A stretch of DNA of 64,000 nucleotides from [Zimmermannella] alba NBRC 15616 (GCF_001570905.1 NZ_BCSO01000010.1:1-64000), one strand, 5' to 3'; positions 1 through 9,710 are shown, counted from the first letter of the stretch. Made by a program: numbers and translations. The notes: generated from the sequence alone by a model not told the origin.

Positions 1-740
1 CCCGCGCGAACGCTGCCCCCGCTCCGGCAGCATCCGCACCGGCCAACCGTGGCCCGCGCGCCGCGACCGCTCCCGCCGCGGCTCCTGGCGGCGGCCAGAA
101 CGGTGGCCAGGACCGGATCGGCGCGATGCTCGCATCCCTGGACCGACCGGACCGCAAGCGTCTGCTCACGATTCTCGTGGCGGCAGCGGGTTCGCTCCTG
201 CTCGTCTTGAGCGCCGTCATCATCGGCGGTGCGATCGGCAACCGTCAGGCACCCGTTGCTGCGCCGAGCCAAACGGCAGCCCCTGCGGCTCCCGCCGAGA
301 CGCCGACGCCGACCGAGACGACGCCTCCGCCGCTCGTCGCCGACCCGAACTTCGAGACGGTGTCGTTCTACTCGCCCACCCAGAAGATGGTCTGCCAGAT
401 CTCCGGCGACATCGGCGTGGTCTGCCAGCAGTGGGGCTACAACTACGAGAAGCCCGGTGAAGTGTGTGACCCGGACAACCTGCTCGGTACGGTCGTGGGC
501 CTCACCTCGAACGGTGTGAGCTACCCGTGCATCCCGGCCTCCCTCTATGGCAATGTCACCGTCAACCCGGGCGACACCTTCGAGGCTGGCGAGTTCAGCT
601 GCCACCTGAGCGAGACGACCGGCATGCGCTGCGTGAACAAGGCTGGGGATGCCTTCGTCCTCGACCGCAACAACGGCCTCATGACCGGCGGACGGATGGA
701 AGAAGCCCAGCCGACACCGGGTGCAACCCCAAACAACTAA
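1..740 (+). CDS. membrane-anchored protein with Cys-rich exported domain (5' truncated)
   Basis: The frame is open to the left edge (first codon at base 3), so the true start lies outside the window; an internal ATG at 126 is possible but the upstream Ala/Pro/Gly-rich stretch is in frame. After that low-complexity tail comes one transmembrane segment near the bases 160-240, a Pro/Thr-rich linker, then an extracytoplasmic domain of about 110 residues with six cysteines (MVC, VVC, EVC, YPC, FSC, MRC), probably disulphide-bonded. This layout is seen in actinobacterial cell-surface proteins of unknown role. No catalytic motif is visible and no function is assigned. Confidence 0.75.
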   Translation, partial: RANAAPAPAASAPANRGPRAATAPAAAPGGGQNGGQDRIGAMLASLDRPDRKRLLTILVAAAGSLLLVLSAVIIGGAIGNRQAPVAAPSQTAAPAAPAETPTPTETTPPPLVADPNFETVSFYSPTQKMVCQISGDIGVVCQQWGYNYEKPGEVCDPDNLLGTVVGLTSNGVSYPCIPASLYGNVTVNPGDTFEAGEFSCHLSETTGMRCVNKAGDAFVLDRNNGLMTGGRMEEAQPTPGATPNN

Positions 741-759
741 CCCTCGCGCAGCTTTCGCT

Positions 760-844
760 GAGCTGATCGAGTGCCCGAAGGGTGTATCGAGATCTCGACC
801 ACCTCACACAACTGCGGTGGCCGAGATATCGACCACCGCAGTTG
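760..844. repeat. REP-like half element joined to a 12-bp-stem hairpin
   Basis: Bases 760-803 hold the REP-like phrase GAGCTGATCGAGT...TATCGAGATC...ACCACCTC seen at eight other places in this window. It is followed by a perfect 12-bp inverted repeat (CAACTGCGGTGG at 809-820, complement at 833-844) around a 12-nt loop. It sits between two convergent genes. Confidence 0.75.
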
Positions 845-856
845 CGTCGTGCGCCG

Positions 857-2479
857 CTACTGCGCGAGGGCTGCCTGGACGATCGTCTTTGCCTCAGCCT
901 GCACCTCAGCGAGGTGCTCGGCACCCTTGAACGACTCGGCGTAGATCTTGTAGACGTCCTCCGTGCCCGAGGGGCGTGCCGCAAACCAGGCCGACTCGGT
1001 CGACACCTTGACGCCACCAATCGCAGCACCGTTGCCGGGCGCCTCCGAGAGCTTCTGCGTGATCGGCTCACCAGCAAGCTCGCTTGCCTGGATCGCGTCA
1101 CCGTTGAGCTTCTTGAGCTTCGCCTTCTCGTCCGGTGTTGCCGCAGCATCCACGCGCTCGTACGCCGGAGCACCAAACTCGGCCTCCAGCTCGCGGTAGC
1201 GCTCGGACGGCGTCTTGCCCGTGACGGCGATGATCTCGGCGGCGAGGAGCGCGAGGATGATGCCGTCCTTGTCCGTCGTCCACACCGAGCCGTCCTTCGT
1301 GAGGAACGATGCACCCGCCGACTCTTCACCACCGAAGACGACCGTGCCATCCGAGAGACCCGGCACGAACCACTTAAAGCCGACCGGCACCTCGACGAGT
1401 GTGCGGCCGAGTGAGGCGACCACTCGGTCGATCATCGAGCTCGACACGAGCGTCTTGCCGACGCCCGCGCTGGCCGGCCACTCGGGGCGGTTCGCGATGA
1501 GGTAGTCGATCGCGACCGCGAGGTAGTGGTTCGGGTTCATGAGGCCGGCATCCGGGGTGACGATGCCGTGACGGTCAGCGTCCGCGTCGTTGCCGGTGAG
1601 GACATCGAAGTCGTCCTTCTTGGCGAGGACACTTGCCATGGCGTGTTTGCTCGAGGGGTCCATGCGGATCTTGCCGTCCCAGTCGAGCGTCATGAACGGC
1701 CAGCGGGCGTCGATCTCCGGGTTCACGACCGTGAGGTCGATGCCGTACTCGTCGCGGATCGCCTCCCAGTAGCGAAGGCTCGCGCCGCCGAGCGGGTCGG
1801 CGCCGATGCGCACACCCGCGCGCTTGATCGCTTCAAAGTCGATGATGTTCGCGAGGTCGGCGACGTACTCGGCGACGTAGTCGTGCTTCGTGAGCTCGCC
1901 CGGCTCGGTGCGCTTGACGCCCTCGAGACCAGCCTCAAGGAGTGCGTTCGCGCGGTTGGCGATCCAGCTCGTGGCATCCGTGTCGGCCGGGCCACCGTGC
2001 GGCGGGTTGTACTTGAAGCCGCCGTCCTGGGGCGGGTTGTGGCTCGGGGTGATGACGATGCCGTCCGCCTGCTCGGTGTTCGCCGGGTCGGCGTTGTAGC
2101 GGATGATGGCGCGCGAGAGGGCCGGGGTTGGCACCCATTCGCCGCGAGCCTCGACGCGGACATTCACGCCGTTCGCGACAAGCACCTCGAGGGCCGTGCG
2201 CTCGGCCGGCTCCGAGAGGGCGTGCGTGTCGCGACCGATGAACAGCGGGCCGGTGATGCCCTGCTCGGCGCGGTATTCGCAGATGGCCTGCGTGATCGCG
2301 AGGATGTGCTGCTCGTTGAAGGAGCCCTTGAGGCTCGAACCGCGGTGACCGCTCGTGCCGAAGGCGACGCGCTGCGCGGGGTTCGTCACATCCGGCGTCG
2401 TCGTCGAGTACGCGGCGATGAGCTCGTCGAGGTTGATGAGGTCTTCAGGCTTGGCAAGGGTGCCGGCTCGCTCGTGCAT
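857..2479 (-). CDS. pgm: phosphoglucomutase (alpha-D-glucose phosphate-specific)
   Basis: Interconverts glucose 1-phosphate and glucose 6-phosphate in the cytoplasm, linking glycolysis to glycogen and cell-wall sugar nucleotides. The 540-residue protein has the family N-terminus ([11 protein letters not shown], then FGTSGHRGS), the active-site serine loop TPSHNPP, a metal-binding loop DADADRHG and the C-terminal phosphate-binding ARPSGTED. The frame is open to 2542, but the ATG at 2479 gives the usual family start (MHERAG), and the extra 21 upstream residues look non-homologous. Length fits the family. It is transcribed alone, convergent with the preceding gene and divergent from the small secreted-protein pair. 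Confidence 0.95.
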   Translation of the reverse strand: MHERAGTLAKPEDLINLDELIAAYSTTTPDVTNPAQRVAFGTSGHRGSSLKGSFNEQHILAITQAICEYRAEQGITGPLFIGRDTHALSEPAERTALEVLVANGVNVRVEARGEWVPTPALSRAIIRYNADPANTEQADGIVITPSHNPPQDGGFKYNPPHGGPADTDATSWIANRANALLEAGLEGVKRTEPGELTKHDYVAEYVADLANIIDFEAIKRAGVRIGADPLGGASLRYWEAIRDEYGIDLTVVNPEIDARWPFMTLDWDGKIRMDPSSKHAMASVLAKKDDFDVLTGNDADADRHGIVTPDAGLMNPNHYLAVAIDYLIANRPEWPASAGVGKTLVSSSMIDRVVASLGRTLVEVPVGFKWFVPGLSDGTVVFGGEESAGASFLTKDGSVWTTDKDGIILALLAAEIIAVTGKTPSERYRELEAEFGAPAYERVDAAATPDEKAKLKKLNGDAIQASELAGEPITQKLSEAPGNGAAIGGVKVSTESAWFAARPSGTEDVYKIYAESFKGAEHLAEVQAEAKTIVQAALAQ

Positions 2480-2620
2480 GCCGACATTTTCACAGGGCCA
2501 GATGACCGGAAGGTGTGCGGCTGACATCGGACCGTCTGCCAAAGCAAATGGGAAACATTAGCACAAAAGAGCCCTTGCGCAATGTAGAGATTCGCAGGGG
2601 GGGGAGGTCAGGGTGGCTTG

Positions 2621-3166
2621 ATGATGAGGACAATGAGGTCAATGTTGGTAGTGGTCGCGCTCATGGCAACGGTCGTGTTGACGCTGAATCCCGTGGGTCA
2701 TCATTCACTCGCCCACGCCGCTGAAACGAACACAACGGCCCAGACGGAAGCCGCCACGGTCGTGAGGTCACAGTCCGACGAAACGGCTGATCGGATCGTT
2801 GACACGTATGAGCTGTCGAACGGTGATGTTGTTCAAATGGTTGTCGACAAGCAGGACGACACCCTCACGGTGCTCACGAATGGGCAGGTAAAGCGAGTGT
2901 TCACAGCAGCTGAAATCCGTGAAATGCTTTCGAAACACTCGTCTGAAGGAGGCGAGGTCATCACGGCTTCGTCTTCGCAAACTGTCCCCTATAGCCAAGG
3001 TGACGCCCAGACGTGCAGCGCGGTGCTTGGTGCGCTCGGGCTCACAGCGGGAGCAATCTGGACCGCAGCGGGTGTCACCGCGGCCGCTCCGCCTGCTGCT
3101 GTCGTTGCAGCGGTTGCTGACGTCAGCGTGTCGACCGTCTTCTGGATGATTTCGCTCATGTGCTGA
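2621..3166 (+). CDS. secreted small protein with hydrophobic Gly/Ala-rich C-terminus
   Basis: A 181-residue protein of unknown function. It has a signal peptide (about residues 1-34, ending LAHAA), a polar 95-residue middle part (possible propeptide, with VVQMVVDKQDD and EIREMLSKH), and a roughly 50-residue hydrophobic Gly/Ala/Val-rich tail that begins with a cysteine (near 131) and ends with the terminal Cys181. Signal peptide, propeptide and a hydrophobic cysteine-bounded core are typical of some bacteriocin precursors, but I recognise no family. ATG codons at 2621 and 2624 and a TTG at 2618 are all possible; GGAGG at 2603-2607 favours the TTG or first ATG. GC is visibly lower than in neighbours, suggesting acquisition. 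A small membrane protein follows after 24 bases. Confidence 0.65.
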   Translation: MMRTMRSMLVVVALMATVVLTLNPVGHHSLAHAAETNTTAQTEAATVVRSQSDETADRIVDTYELSNGDVVQMVVDKQDDTLTVLTNGQVKRVFTAAEIREMLSKHSSEGGEVITASSSQTVPYSQGDAQTCSAVLGALGLTAGAIWTAAGVTAAAPPAAVVAAVADVSVSTVFWMISLMC

Positions 3167-3190
3167 ACTGGCATGTCGAAAGGAAACAAC

Positions 3191-3517
3191 ATGACTGACT
3201 CCATCCCTCTTGAACGGCGTATCCGGTGGGGTGCGTTGGTGCTGCTGGCGATGAGTGGAACAAGCGTGGTCCTCGCAATTGTGAGTTGGGTTGCATCGAA
3301 GTTCGACATCCTGCCATTCACGCAAGCGACTGCAGTGCTTGGAAGCATCGGCTTTGGCGGCGTGCTTGTTGCCGTGTACTGGCTGGTTCAGGTTCGCAGC
3401 GAGCCAGTGGGTGTGTCGGTGAAGACACTCGCTGTCCTCGGGGCCGCCATGGTGATCACCATTCCTGCCATGTGTGGCATCGCGGGCTATCTCGCCTACC
3501 CAGCGTTGGCGGGGTAG
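3191..3517 (+). CDS. small three-helix membrane protein, partner of the preceding secreted protein
   Basis: 108 residues with three predicted membrane segments (around WGALVLLAMSG, AVLGSIGFGGVLVAVYW and LAVLGAAMVITIPAMC). The ATG at 3191 is chosen because AAAGGA lies six bases upstream; an in-frame ATG at 3173 has no such site. It is 24 bases behind the secreted-protein gene and was probably acquired with it. A small multi-pass protein directly after a putative secreted peptide gene would suit an immunity or export helper role, which is inference only. No recognised domain. Confidence 0.6.
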   Translation: MTDSIPLERRIRWGALVLLAMSGTSVVLAIVSWVASKFDILPFTQATAVLGSIGFGGVLVAVYWLVQVRSEPVGVSVKTLAVLGAAMVITIPAMCGIAGYLAYPALAG

Positions 3518-3536
3518 CCAGCCTCGGTGAATGGTG

Positions 3537-3591
3537 TTGCAGATAGCTTGCGCATCCTCGAAATAGCGAGGGATGCGCAAGCTATCTGCAA
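3537..3591. repeat. long intergenic palindrome (family A)
   Basis: Arms 3537-3560 and 3567-3591 pair over about 24 bp with a single bulged base, around the six-base loop AAATAG. The arms contain GCGCATCC and GGGATGCGC, a core shared with the palindromes at 31.5, 38.3 and 57.8 kb. There is no T-run, so it is not an ordinary terminator. Confidence 0.85.
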
Positions 3592-3615
3592 TTCTGTGCA
3601 CCGCTCCCGTGCACC

Positions 3616-3621
3616 TAGGCT
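3616..3621 (+). promoter_or_regulatory. -10 box of pheA, leaderless transcript predicted
   Basis: TAGGCT lies six bases before the ATG at 3628, placing transcription start at the start codon. Confidence 0.55.
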
Positions 3622-3627
3622 GGTGAC

Positions 3628-4602
3628 ATGACCGCAGAGCTGCGCGAACGCATCGAGAACTTCTCCTATCTGGGGCCGAAGGGCACCTTTACGGAGGCTG
3701 CGCTCGCGCTCGCGCCCGAGGCAGCGGGGAAGCCCTGGCGTGCGGTGAACAATGTGCCCGAGGCGGTGCAGGACGTCGTTGAAGGCCGCAGTGTCGGCGC
3801 GATGATCGCGATCGAGAACTCGATCGAGGGCGGCGTGACGGCGAGCCAGGATGCGCTCGCGAGCACGCCCGGCCTTCGCATCCGCGGCGAATACGTCGTC
3901 CCGATCCGATTCTGCCTCGCTGTCCGCCCCGGCACGAAGCTCGAGGAGGTCACGACCGTCGCCGCCCACCCGGTCGCCTACGGCCAGTGCCGCCGCTGGC
4001 TCGCGGAGCATCTGCCCGCGCACAGCCACGTCCCCGCGTCCTCGAACGTCGCCTCCGCGGAGCAACTCTTCGAAGCTGGGGTGGATGCTGCGATCACGCC
4101 GCCGACCATCACCGAGCATCTGCCGGTCGAGCTCATCGCGAGCGATCTGCAGGACAACCACACCGCTCAGACCCGCTTCGTCCTCGTCGGCATGAACCAG
4201 CACGTGCCCGCGCCGACCGGTCGCGACAAGACGAGCATCATCGTCGAGCTCCCGGAAGACCGCCCCGGCGCGCTCCTTGAGATGCTCGAGCAGATCTCGA
4301 CGCGAGGTATCAACATGACGATGATCACCTCGCGGCCGGTCCCCGACAAGCCCGGCAACTACCGCTTCGTTGTCGACCTCGACGGGCACCTGCACGATGC
4401 ACGCGTCGCCGACGCGCTCCTCGGCATCCGCCGCTTCTGCCCGAAGCTCATCTTCCTCGGCTCGTACCCGCGCGTCGGGGTCGTGCTGAAGCAGGCCGAT
4501 CCCGCCCACAGTGATGAGCGCTTCGCGGCGGCACGCGCCTGGCTCGCCTCACTCGAGGCGGAGGATGCGCAGGACGACCGCACCAGCTCGCCCAGCGTGT
4601 AA
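3628..4602 (+). CDS. pheA: prephenate dehydratase
   Basis: Converts prephenate to phenylpyruvate in phenylalanine synthesis. The 324-residue monofunctional enzyme opens with the family motif YLGPKGTFTEAA, carries the catalytic TRF motif (in NHTAQTRFVLVG), and ends in an ACT regulatory domain (RPGALLEMLEQIS...GINMTMI) whose ESRP phenylalanine-binding motif appears as TSRP. No chorismate mutase domain is fused. No Shine-Dalgarno sequence precedes the ATG; a -10 box directly upstream predicts leaderless translation. It converges with the lipid kinase gene five bases downstream. Confidence 0.95.
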   Translation: MTAELRERIENFSYLGPKGTFTEAALALAPEAAGKPWRAVNNVPEAVQDVVEGRSVGAMIAIENSIEGGVTASQDALASTPGLRIRGEYVVPIRFCLAVRPGTKLEEVTTVAAHPVAYGQCRRWLAEHLPAHSHVPASSNVASAEQLFEAGVDAAITPPTITEHLPVELIASDLQDNHTAQTRFVLVGMNQHVPAPTGRDKTSIIVELPEDRPGALLEMLEQISTRGINMTMITSRPVPDKPGNYRFVVDLDGHLHDARVADALLGIRRFCPKLIFLGSYPRVGVVLKQADPAHSDERFAAARAWLASLEAEDAQDDRTSSPSV

Positions 4603-4606
4603 CGCC

Positions 4607-5893
4607 CTAGTGCGTCGGCGTCTCGTCGGTCGGGGTCGCCTCGTCGACGTGGTCGCCGTGATGCTTGTCGACGTGGATCTCGGTGCCGTGCTCCCGCTGC
4701 AGCTGGTCGAAGATCGAGGCGGGTGCAGCGTCCGTCGAAGCGTCGCCGGTGGCTGCGGCCTCCTCGGTCGCGCACTCAACGGCCGCATCCCGCGAACCAC
4801 CCGTCATTGAGATCGTGCCGAATCCCGGCAGCGACACCGAGTTCACCTGACCGATCATCCGCTGCAGCTTCGACACGGCCGCATCAATCGCAGCTGTCGC
4901 CGTTCGCGATTGCTCGGGCGCCTTCACCGTCAAACCGCCAGCTTCAAGGTGGATGCGCGCGGCACGCATCTCGCCGAAGGCATCACCGTCGACCTCAAAC
5001 TCGGCAGGCTCCGAGTCGAGCCGAATGACGAACTCGCGGGCTCGCGAGTAGTCGAGCGCGCGCATCCTGCGGCCATCCACAAGCCAGCGCTTGCCCACCT
5101 CGGTGCGCTGGATGAGGCCAGACTGCGCGACAAGGCGCGCCCAGATCTGCATCCAGCCTCCGATGCCGTTAGGGCGAAGAATTGCGACGTCAAGCTCCCC
5201 GTCGTCGATGACGGCATCCGGCATGAGGACGACGTTGCCGGGCAATAGGCCGCAATTGCCGACCATGATCGTGTTTGCGTGCACGGAGATCGTCGGGCCC
5301 TGGTCAGTACGGCAACGGAAGCGCATCGTCGAGCCACCCTTCAATGAGCGGCGGATGCCGTCGACGTAGGCAACCCAGCCCACACGGCGTTTCAAGTCAT
5401 CGTCCGTGTTCGCGATCATTGCCGCGTCAATACCGACGCCGCAAAGCACCGTGAACACCGTGTGCTCGCGTGACCCGTCAGGGCGCTCGACGTCGGCGAT
5501 GCCGAGGTCGATCTTGCGCTCGCTGTCACCAAACGCGATCGCGAGGGCATGCGTCACCGAATTCACGTCAATACCGAGGTTTCGGGCGAGGAGATTCCCC
5601 GTGCCTGCGGGGATAAGTCCAAGGCGTGCGGAGCTGCCCTGCAACGCCTCCGCAACCACGCGCACCGTGCCATCGCCACCTGCAGCCACGATGAGGCTCG
5701 CGCCACGATCGAGTGCCTCGGCGGTCTGGCCAACACCTGGGTCGTCTTCGGTGGTTTCCAGGCAGATGCTCTCGGGCCAGCCAAATTCCTGCTCGGCGGC
5801 GGTCACTGCGCGCCTGAGCGCCGCAATGTCCACCTTCGCGGGATTCGCGATGATGGCGGCCTGTTTCGTGGCGGTCGGGGGAGTGGAAGCCAT
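4607..5893 (-). CDS. diacylglycerol/lipid kinase family protein
   Basis: A 428-residue soluble lipid kinase of the DagK/LCB5 family, expected to phosphorylate diacylglycerol or a related lipid at the membrane face with ATP. The nucleotide-binding GGDGTVR motif follows AAGGD, and the GTGNLLARNLG motif marks the catalytic domain; the C-terminal half is the beta-sandwich with the DGELDV motif. The last 20 residues are rich in His, Asp and Thr, which is unusual and of unknown use. TAGCGT six bases before the ATG predicts leaderless expression. It is divergent from serS. Confidence 0.88.
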   Translation of the reverse strand: MASTPPTATKQAAIIANPAKVDIAALRRAVTAAEQEFGWPESICLETTEDDPGVGQTAEALDRGASLIVAAGGDGTVRVVAEALQGSSARLGLIPAGTGNLLARNLGIDVNSVTHALAIAFGDSERKIDLGIADVERPDGSREHTVFTVLCGVGIDAAMIANTDDDLKRRVGWVAYVDGIRRSLKGGSTMRFRCRTDQGPTISVHANTIMVGNCGLLPGNVVLMPDAVIDDGELDVAILRPNGIGGWMQIWARLVAQSGLIQRTEVGKRWLVDGRRMRALDYSRAREFVIRLDSEPAEFEVDGDAFGEMRAARIHLEAGGLTVKAPEQSRTATAAIDAAVSKLQRMIGQVNSVSLPGFGTISMTGGSRDAAVECATEEAAATGDASTDAAPASIFDQLQREHGTEIHVDKHHGDHVDEATPTDETPTH

Positions 5894-5899
5894 ATCGAC

Positions 5900-5905
5900 A
5901 CGCTA
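5900..5905 (-). promoter_or_regulatory. -10 box of the lipid kinase gene, leaderless
   Basis: Read on the minus strand, TAGCGT is followed by six bases (GTCGAT) and the ATG at 5893. Confidence 0.55.
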
Positions 5906-6020
5906 GGCGAGCGAGCCGAGAAAGCTCTGGTGACCGGGGGTTGTTGCAGCACGGATGCGGAGCTGCCCTCCCGATGCGACCCACAGCCCCTTGCTGAATC
6001 GCCGTTTCACACGCCCCGAC

Positions 6021-6026
6021 TACGAT
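6021..6026 (+). promoter_or_regulatory. -10 box of serS, leaderless
   Basis: TACGAT, then GTTCCT, then the GTG start at 6033. It also settles the start, because the in-frame ATG at 5955 would lie upstream of the transcript. Confidence 0.6.
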
Positions 6027-6032
6027 GTTCCT

Positions 6033-7298
6033 GTGATCGATGCTCAGCTTCTTCGCGACCAGCCGGATCTCGTCCGGGCCTCCCAACTCGCGCGCGGCGC
6101 CGACCCCTCGCTCGTGGATTCGGCACTCGAAGCAGACGCCGCCCGCCGTGCCGCGATCAGCGAATTCGAGTCGCTGCGCGCCGAGCAGAACGCGTTCTCG
6201 AAGCAGGTCGCCAAGGCCTCGAAGGACGAGAAACCGGCCCTCCTCGAGCAGGTCAAGGAGCTCGCCCAGCGTGTGAAGGTCGCAAACCAGGCTGCGAACG
6301 ACGCCGACGAGGCCTACGCCGCCGTCGTCCGCCGCATCCCGAACCTCGTCATTGAGGGCGTCCCCGCCGGCGGCGAGGACGACTTCGTCACGCTTCGTGA
6401 GATCGGCGAGCGCCCGAGCTTCGATTTCGACGCGCGCGACCACCTCGAGCTCGGCGAGTTGCTCGGCGCAATCGACATGCAGCGCGGCGCGAAGGTCTCC
6501 GGCGCACGCTTCTACTTCCTCCGCGGCATCGGCGCCCGCCTCGAACTCGCCCTGATGACGATGGCGCTCGACAAGGCCATCGCGAATGGCTTCACGATGC
6601 TCACGACGCCGACCCTCGTCAAGCCCGAGATCATGCAGGGCACGGGCTTCCTCGGCGAGCACGCCGACGAGGTCTACCGCCTCGAAGCGGACGACCTCTA
6701 CCTGACCGGCACGAGCGAGGTTGCGCTCGCGGGCTACCACGCGGATGAGATCCTCGACCTCTCGAACGGCCCGCTTCGCTACGCCGGCTGGTCGACCTGC
6801 TACCGCCGCGAGGCTGGCTCGCACGGCAAGGACACCCGCGGCATCCTCCGCGTCCACCAGTTCAACAAGCTCGAAATGTTCGTGTACGCCGACCCGGCCG
6901 AGGCAGAGGCAGAGCACGAGCGCCTCCTCGGCTGGCAGGAAGAGATGATGCACGCGCTTGGCCTCAGCTATCGCGTCATCGACACGGCTGCTGGCGACCT
7001 CGGCACGAGCGCCGCCCGCAAGTTCGACGTGGAAGCGTGGATCCCGACGCAGGGTACGTACCGCGAGCTCACCTCGACGTCGAACTGCATGACCTTCCAG
7101 GCTCGCCGCCTCGATACCCGCTTCCGCGGCGAGAACGGCAAGACGAGCCCGGTCGCCACGCTCAACGGCACGCTCGCCACGACCCGCTGGCTCGTCGCCA
7201 TCCTCGAGACGCACCAACAGGCCGACGGCTCGGTCATCGTGCCCGAGTGCCTGCGCCCGTACCTCGGCGGCCTCGAAGTGATGGAGCCGATCGCATGA
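6033..7298 (+). CDS. serS: serine--tRNA ligase
   Basis: Charges tRNA-Ser with serine, and serine for later conversion to selenocysteine where that exists. The 421-residue class II synthetase starts with a GTG giving [14 protein letters not shown], as in other SerRS. An N-terminal coiled-coil arm (about residues 30-110) is followed by the catalytic core with motif 1 (around [11 protein letters not shown]), the serine-binding TGTSEV loop, motif 2 ([15 protein letters not shown]) and motif 3 ([15 protein letters not shown]). Two tRNA-Ser genes lie 1-2.5 kb downstream. It overlaps the next gene by four bases (ATGA), so the two are co-translated. Confidence 0.97.
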   Translation: MIDAQLLRDQPDLVRASQLARGADPSLVDSALEADAARRAAISEFESLRAEQNAFSKQVAKASKDEKPALLEQVKELAQRVKVANQAANDADEAYAAVVRRIPNLVIEGVPAGGEDDFVTLREIGERPSFDFDARDHLELGELLGAIDMQRGAKVSGARFYFLRGIGARLELALMTMALDKAIANGFTMLTTPTLVKPEIMQGTGFLGEHADEVYRLEADDLYLTGTSEVALAGYHADEILDLSNGPLRYAGWSTCYRREAGSHGKDTRGILRVHQFNKLEMFVYADPAEAEAEHERLLGWQEEMMHALGLSYRVIDTAAGDLGTSAARKFDVEAWIPTQGTYRELTSTSNCMTFQARRLDTRFRGENGKTSPVATLNGTLATTRWLVAILETHQQADGSVIVPECLRPYLGGLEVMEPIA

Positions 7299-8089
7299 TC
7301 CGTCGGCTCGTCGCGCTCGACATTGACGGCACGATCCTGACGCACGATGGCCAGATTCCTGAGGCCACCCACCGCGAGGTCGACCGGCTGCGCGCGGCGG
7401 GCCACGAGGTGATGCTCGCGACGGGGCGCAGCTGGTTCGACACGGCGCCCATCCACGAACGCCTTGGCCTCGACTCGCGCTTCGTCGTGAGTGCGAACGG
7501 TGCGTTCACGCTCGAGCGGCAGGCCGACGGCAGCTACGCGCCGTGCCGCATCGAAACCTTCGACCCGACGGCCGTGCTCAAGCGCCTGCGCGACGGGCTC
7601 GGTGAGGCGCATTACGCGATCGAGACGCCCGACGGTGAGTTCCGCTACGCGGGCGGCGCCTTCCCGGAGGCGAGCTTCGAAGCGGCCGGTCGCGAGTGTA
7701 GCTTCGAGGAGCTGCTTGGACTCGAGGCGACCCGTGTGGTCGTCGTCGCGCCGGATCGCTCGACCGAAGAGTTCATGTCGGTCGTGGAGCGTTCGGGGCT
7801 GCACCAGGTGAGCTACTCGGTTGGCTGGACGAGCTGGCTCGACATTGCGCCCGAGGGCGTCAACAAGGCGACGGCTCTTGAACGCGTGCGCACGGCGCTC
7901 GGGATTGATCGCTCGGCGGTGTTTGCTGCGGGGGATGGGCGAAACGACATTGAGATGCTCACGTGGGCGGGCGAGTTCGGGACGTCGGTCGCGATGGGCC
8001 AGGCGCCGCAGGAAGTCTTCGACGCTGCCTCGAGCATCACCGGCAAGATCGACGAAGACGGACTCGCCGAGGCGCTCGCGCAGCTGTAG
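7295..8089 (+). CDS. HAD-superfamily hydrolase, Cof type (IIB)
   Basis: 264-residue cytoplasmic phosphatase of unknown substrate. Motif I is LDIDGTIL with the nucleophile and general acid aspartates, motif II is the threonine in MLATGRS, the lysine of motif III lies in GVNKATAL, and motif IV is [12 protein letters not shown]. The region between II and IV forms the C2 cap. Its start overlaps the serS stop codon as ATGA, so it is the second gene of a serS operon. Confidence 0.9.
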   Translation: MIRRLVALDIDGTILTHDGQIPEATHREVDRLRAAGHEVMLATGRSWFDTAPIHERLGLDSRFVVSANGAFTLERQADGSYAPCRIETFDPTAVLKRLRDGLGEAHYAIETPDGEFRYAGGAFPEASFEAAGRECSFEELLGLEATRVVVVAPDRSTEEFMSVVERSGLHQVSYSVGWTSWLDIAPEGVNKATALERVRTALGIDRSAVFAAGDGRNDIEMLTWAGEFGTSVAMGQAPQEVFDAASSITGKIDEDGLAEALAQL

Positions 8090-8229
8090 CCCTTTCAACA
8101 GACTCCCGCGATGGAGGGATCCTGTCTCTCACGCGAGGGGGACTCTGTCGGGATGGCAGTATCTGTTCGGGCGGGTATCCCGTACGATAGACCGGAGCTG
8201 CGAACGATACACAATTGTTGCGCAGGACT

Positions 8230-8317
8230 GGAGGGCTGTCCGAGCGGCCGATGGAGCTGGTCTTGAAAACCAGTGGGCAGCAATGCCTCGTGGGTTCGAA
8301 TCCCACGCCCTCCGCCA
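8230..8317 (+). tRNA. tRNA-Ser (anticodon TGA)
   Basis: 88-nt class II tRNA. The acceptor stem GGAGGGC pairs with GCCCTCC, the anticodon loop is CTTGAAA, there is a long variable arm, the T-loop is GGTTCGAATCC and the 3' CCA is encoded. Confidence 0.97.
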
Positions 8318-8372
8318 GAGTGGCGAGACCTTTTCGCGCTCCGTGCCCGCGACATGAATCCGAGGACGCCCC

Positions 8373-9674
8373 GTGACGAGTTCAACCCCCCGCCGCGCCA
8401 TGCGGGACACTGCCTCGTCGCGCCGTGCCGCGCCGAAGGTCGGCATCGCCCGACACGGACGCCTCAAGCAGGTCACCCCGGCTGGCAGCATTGCCAAGTT
8501 CGTCGGCATTGTCGCCGCTGTCCTCGCCACCTCGGTGCTCATCCTGGGCACCATCGTGTTCGTGAAGTTCCGCACGAACCTCGACATCATCCCTGCCCAG
8601 CCGGGTGAGGATGCGCCGGTCCAGGCCACGCAGGTGGAAGGTGGCGTCAACATCCTCCTCGTTGGTTCGGATGACCGCACCGGTCAGGGTGAAGAGTTCG
8701 GCGAAGGGCTCGACGAAGCCTCCGGCCGCCTCAACGACGTGAACATGGTGATCCACCTCTCGCAGGATCTCAGCCACGCCGAAGTGGTGAGCATCCCGCG
8801 CGACACGATCATCGACACTCCCGCGTGCACGAGTGACGACGGCGAGGACATTGAGGCGCAGAGTTTCGTCCCGATTAACTCGGTGCTCGATACGGGTGGC
8901 ATGAACTGCGTCATCAAGACCGTCGAAGCGTTCTCCGGCCTCGACATCCATCACGCGGCGATGGTGAAGTTCCGCGGCGTCATCGAAATGTCGAATGCTG
9001 TCGGTGGCGTGCCCGTGTGTGTCTCCGAGCCGATCAATGACACCTACGTGGGCCTTCAGCTCGATGCTGGCGACCACACGCTCCAGGGTGAAGACGCGCT
9101 GAAGTTCCTCCGCACCCGCCACGGCGTGGGTGACGGATCCGACCTCGCGCGCATTTCGAACCAGCAAGTCTTCTTGTCGTCCCTCATCCGCACGATCAAG
9201 AGCAACGACACACTCACGAACCCGGTGCGCCTCTACGGTCTCGCGCAAGCCGTCACGCAGAACATGACGCTGACGCAGTCGCTCAATGACGTGAACACGC
9301 TCATGGGTCTGGCGCAAAGCGTTGCGAAGATTCCGACCGAGAACATCTCGTTCATCTCGCTCCCGGTCGTTGAGTCAGCTTCCGTCCCCGGCAAGGTCGA
9401 ACCGCTCGATGGTGAAGACGACGCCCTCTGGTCGATGCTCAAGGATGACCGCTCCTTCGCGGATGCGAAGCCTGAACCGACGGCTGCTGGCCCGAGCACC
9501 GACCCCAGTATGCAGTCTGATGACACGATGACCTCGCCCGAGGAAACGACGGTTCCTGAGGAAGATGTGACCGGCGACACTGCCACCTCGAGCCCCACGC
9601 CGACCGGTGCGCCGGACGTCCAGCACCTCAACGCCAACAAAGTGACCTGCGCGAACGCGAACACCTTCGGTTAG
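8373..9674 (+). CDS. LytR-CpsA-Psr family cell-wall glycopolymer ligase
   Basis: Predicted membrane-bound transferase that attaches lipid-linked glycopolymers (teichoic-acid-like or capsular) to peptidoglycan. The 433 residues comprise a basic cytoplasmic N-terminus, one membrane helix (around IVAAVLATSVLILGTIVF), then the LCP domain with NILLVGSDDRTG, the conserved arginine in SIPRDT, and ALKFLRTRHGVGDGSDLARISNQQ. The last 80 residues are a Thr/Pro/Ser-rich extracellular tail ending in two cysteines. GTG at 8373 is chosen because GAGGA lies six bases upstream. It is flanked by two tRNA-Ser genes. Confidence 0.92.
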   Translation: MTSSTPRRAMRDTASSRRAAPKVGIARHGRLKQVTPAGSIAKFVGIVAAVLATSVLILGTIVFVKFRTNLDIIPAQPGEDAPVQATQVEGGVNILLVGSDDRTGQGEEFGEGLDEASGRLNDVNMVIHLSQDLSHAEVVSIPRDTIIDTPACTSDDGEDIEAQSFVPINSVLDTGGMNCVIKTVEAFSGLDIHHAAMVKFRGVIEMSNAVGGVPVCVSEPINDTYVGLQLDAGDHTLQGEDALKFLRTRHGVGDGSDLARISNQQVFLSSLIRTIKSNDTLTNPVRLYGLAQAVTQNMTLTQSLNDVNTLMGLAQSVAKIPTENISFISLPVVESASVPGKVEPLDGEDDALWSMLKDDRSFADAKPEPTAAGPSTDPSMQSDDTMTSPEETTVPEEDVTGDTATSSPTPTGAPDVQHLNANKVTCANANTFG

Positions 9675-9710
9675 CGCCAGCTCCGGGTTATGGGTAAGAT
9701 GGCACAGCCT

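Noticed and set aside
3537-3591. Long palindromes as rho-independent terminators
   Set aside because: They lack T-runs, some lie between divergent or same-strand genes, and true terminators with T-runs occur separately after tRNA genes and bS22.
5568-7217. 549-codon minus-strand frame opposite serS
   Set aside because: Composition is the Arg/Ala/Glu/Val-rich shadow of a GC-rich gene on the other strand; no motif, start signal or family match.
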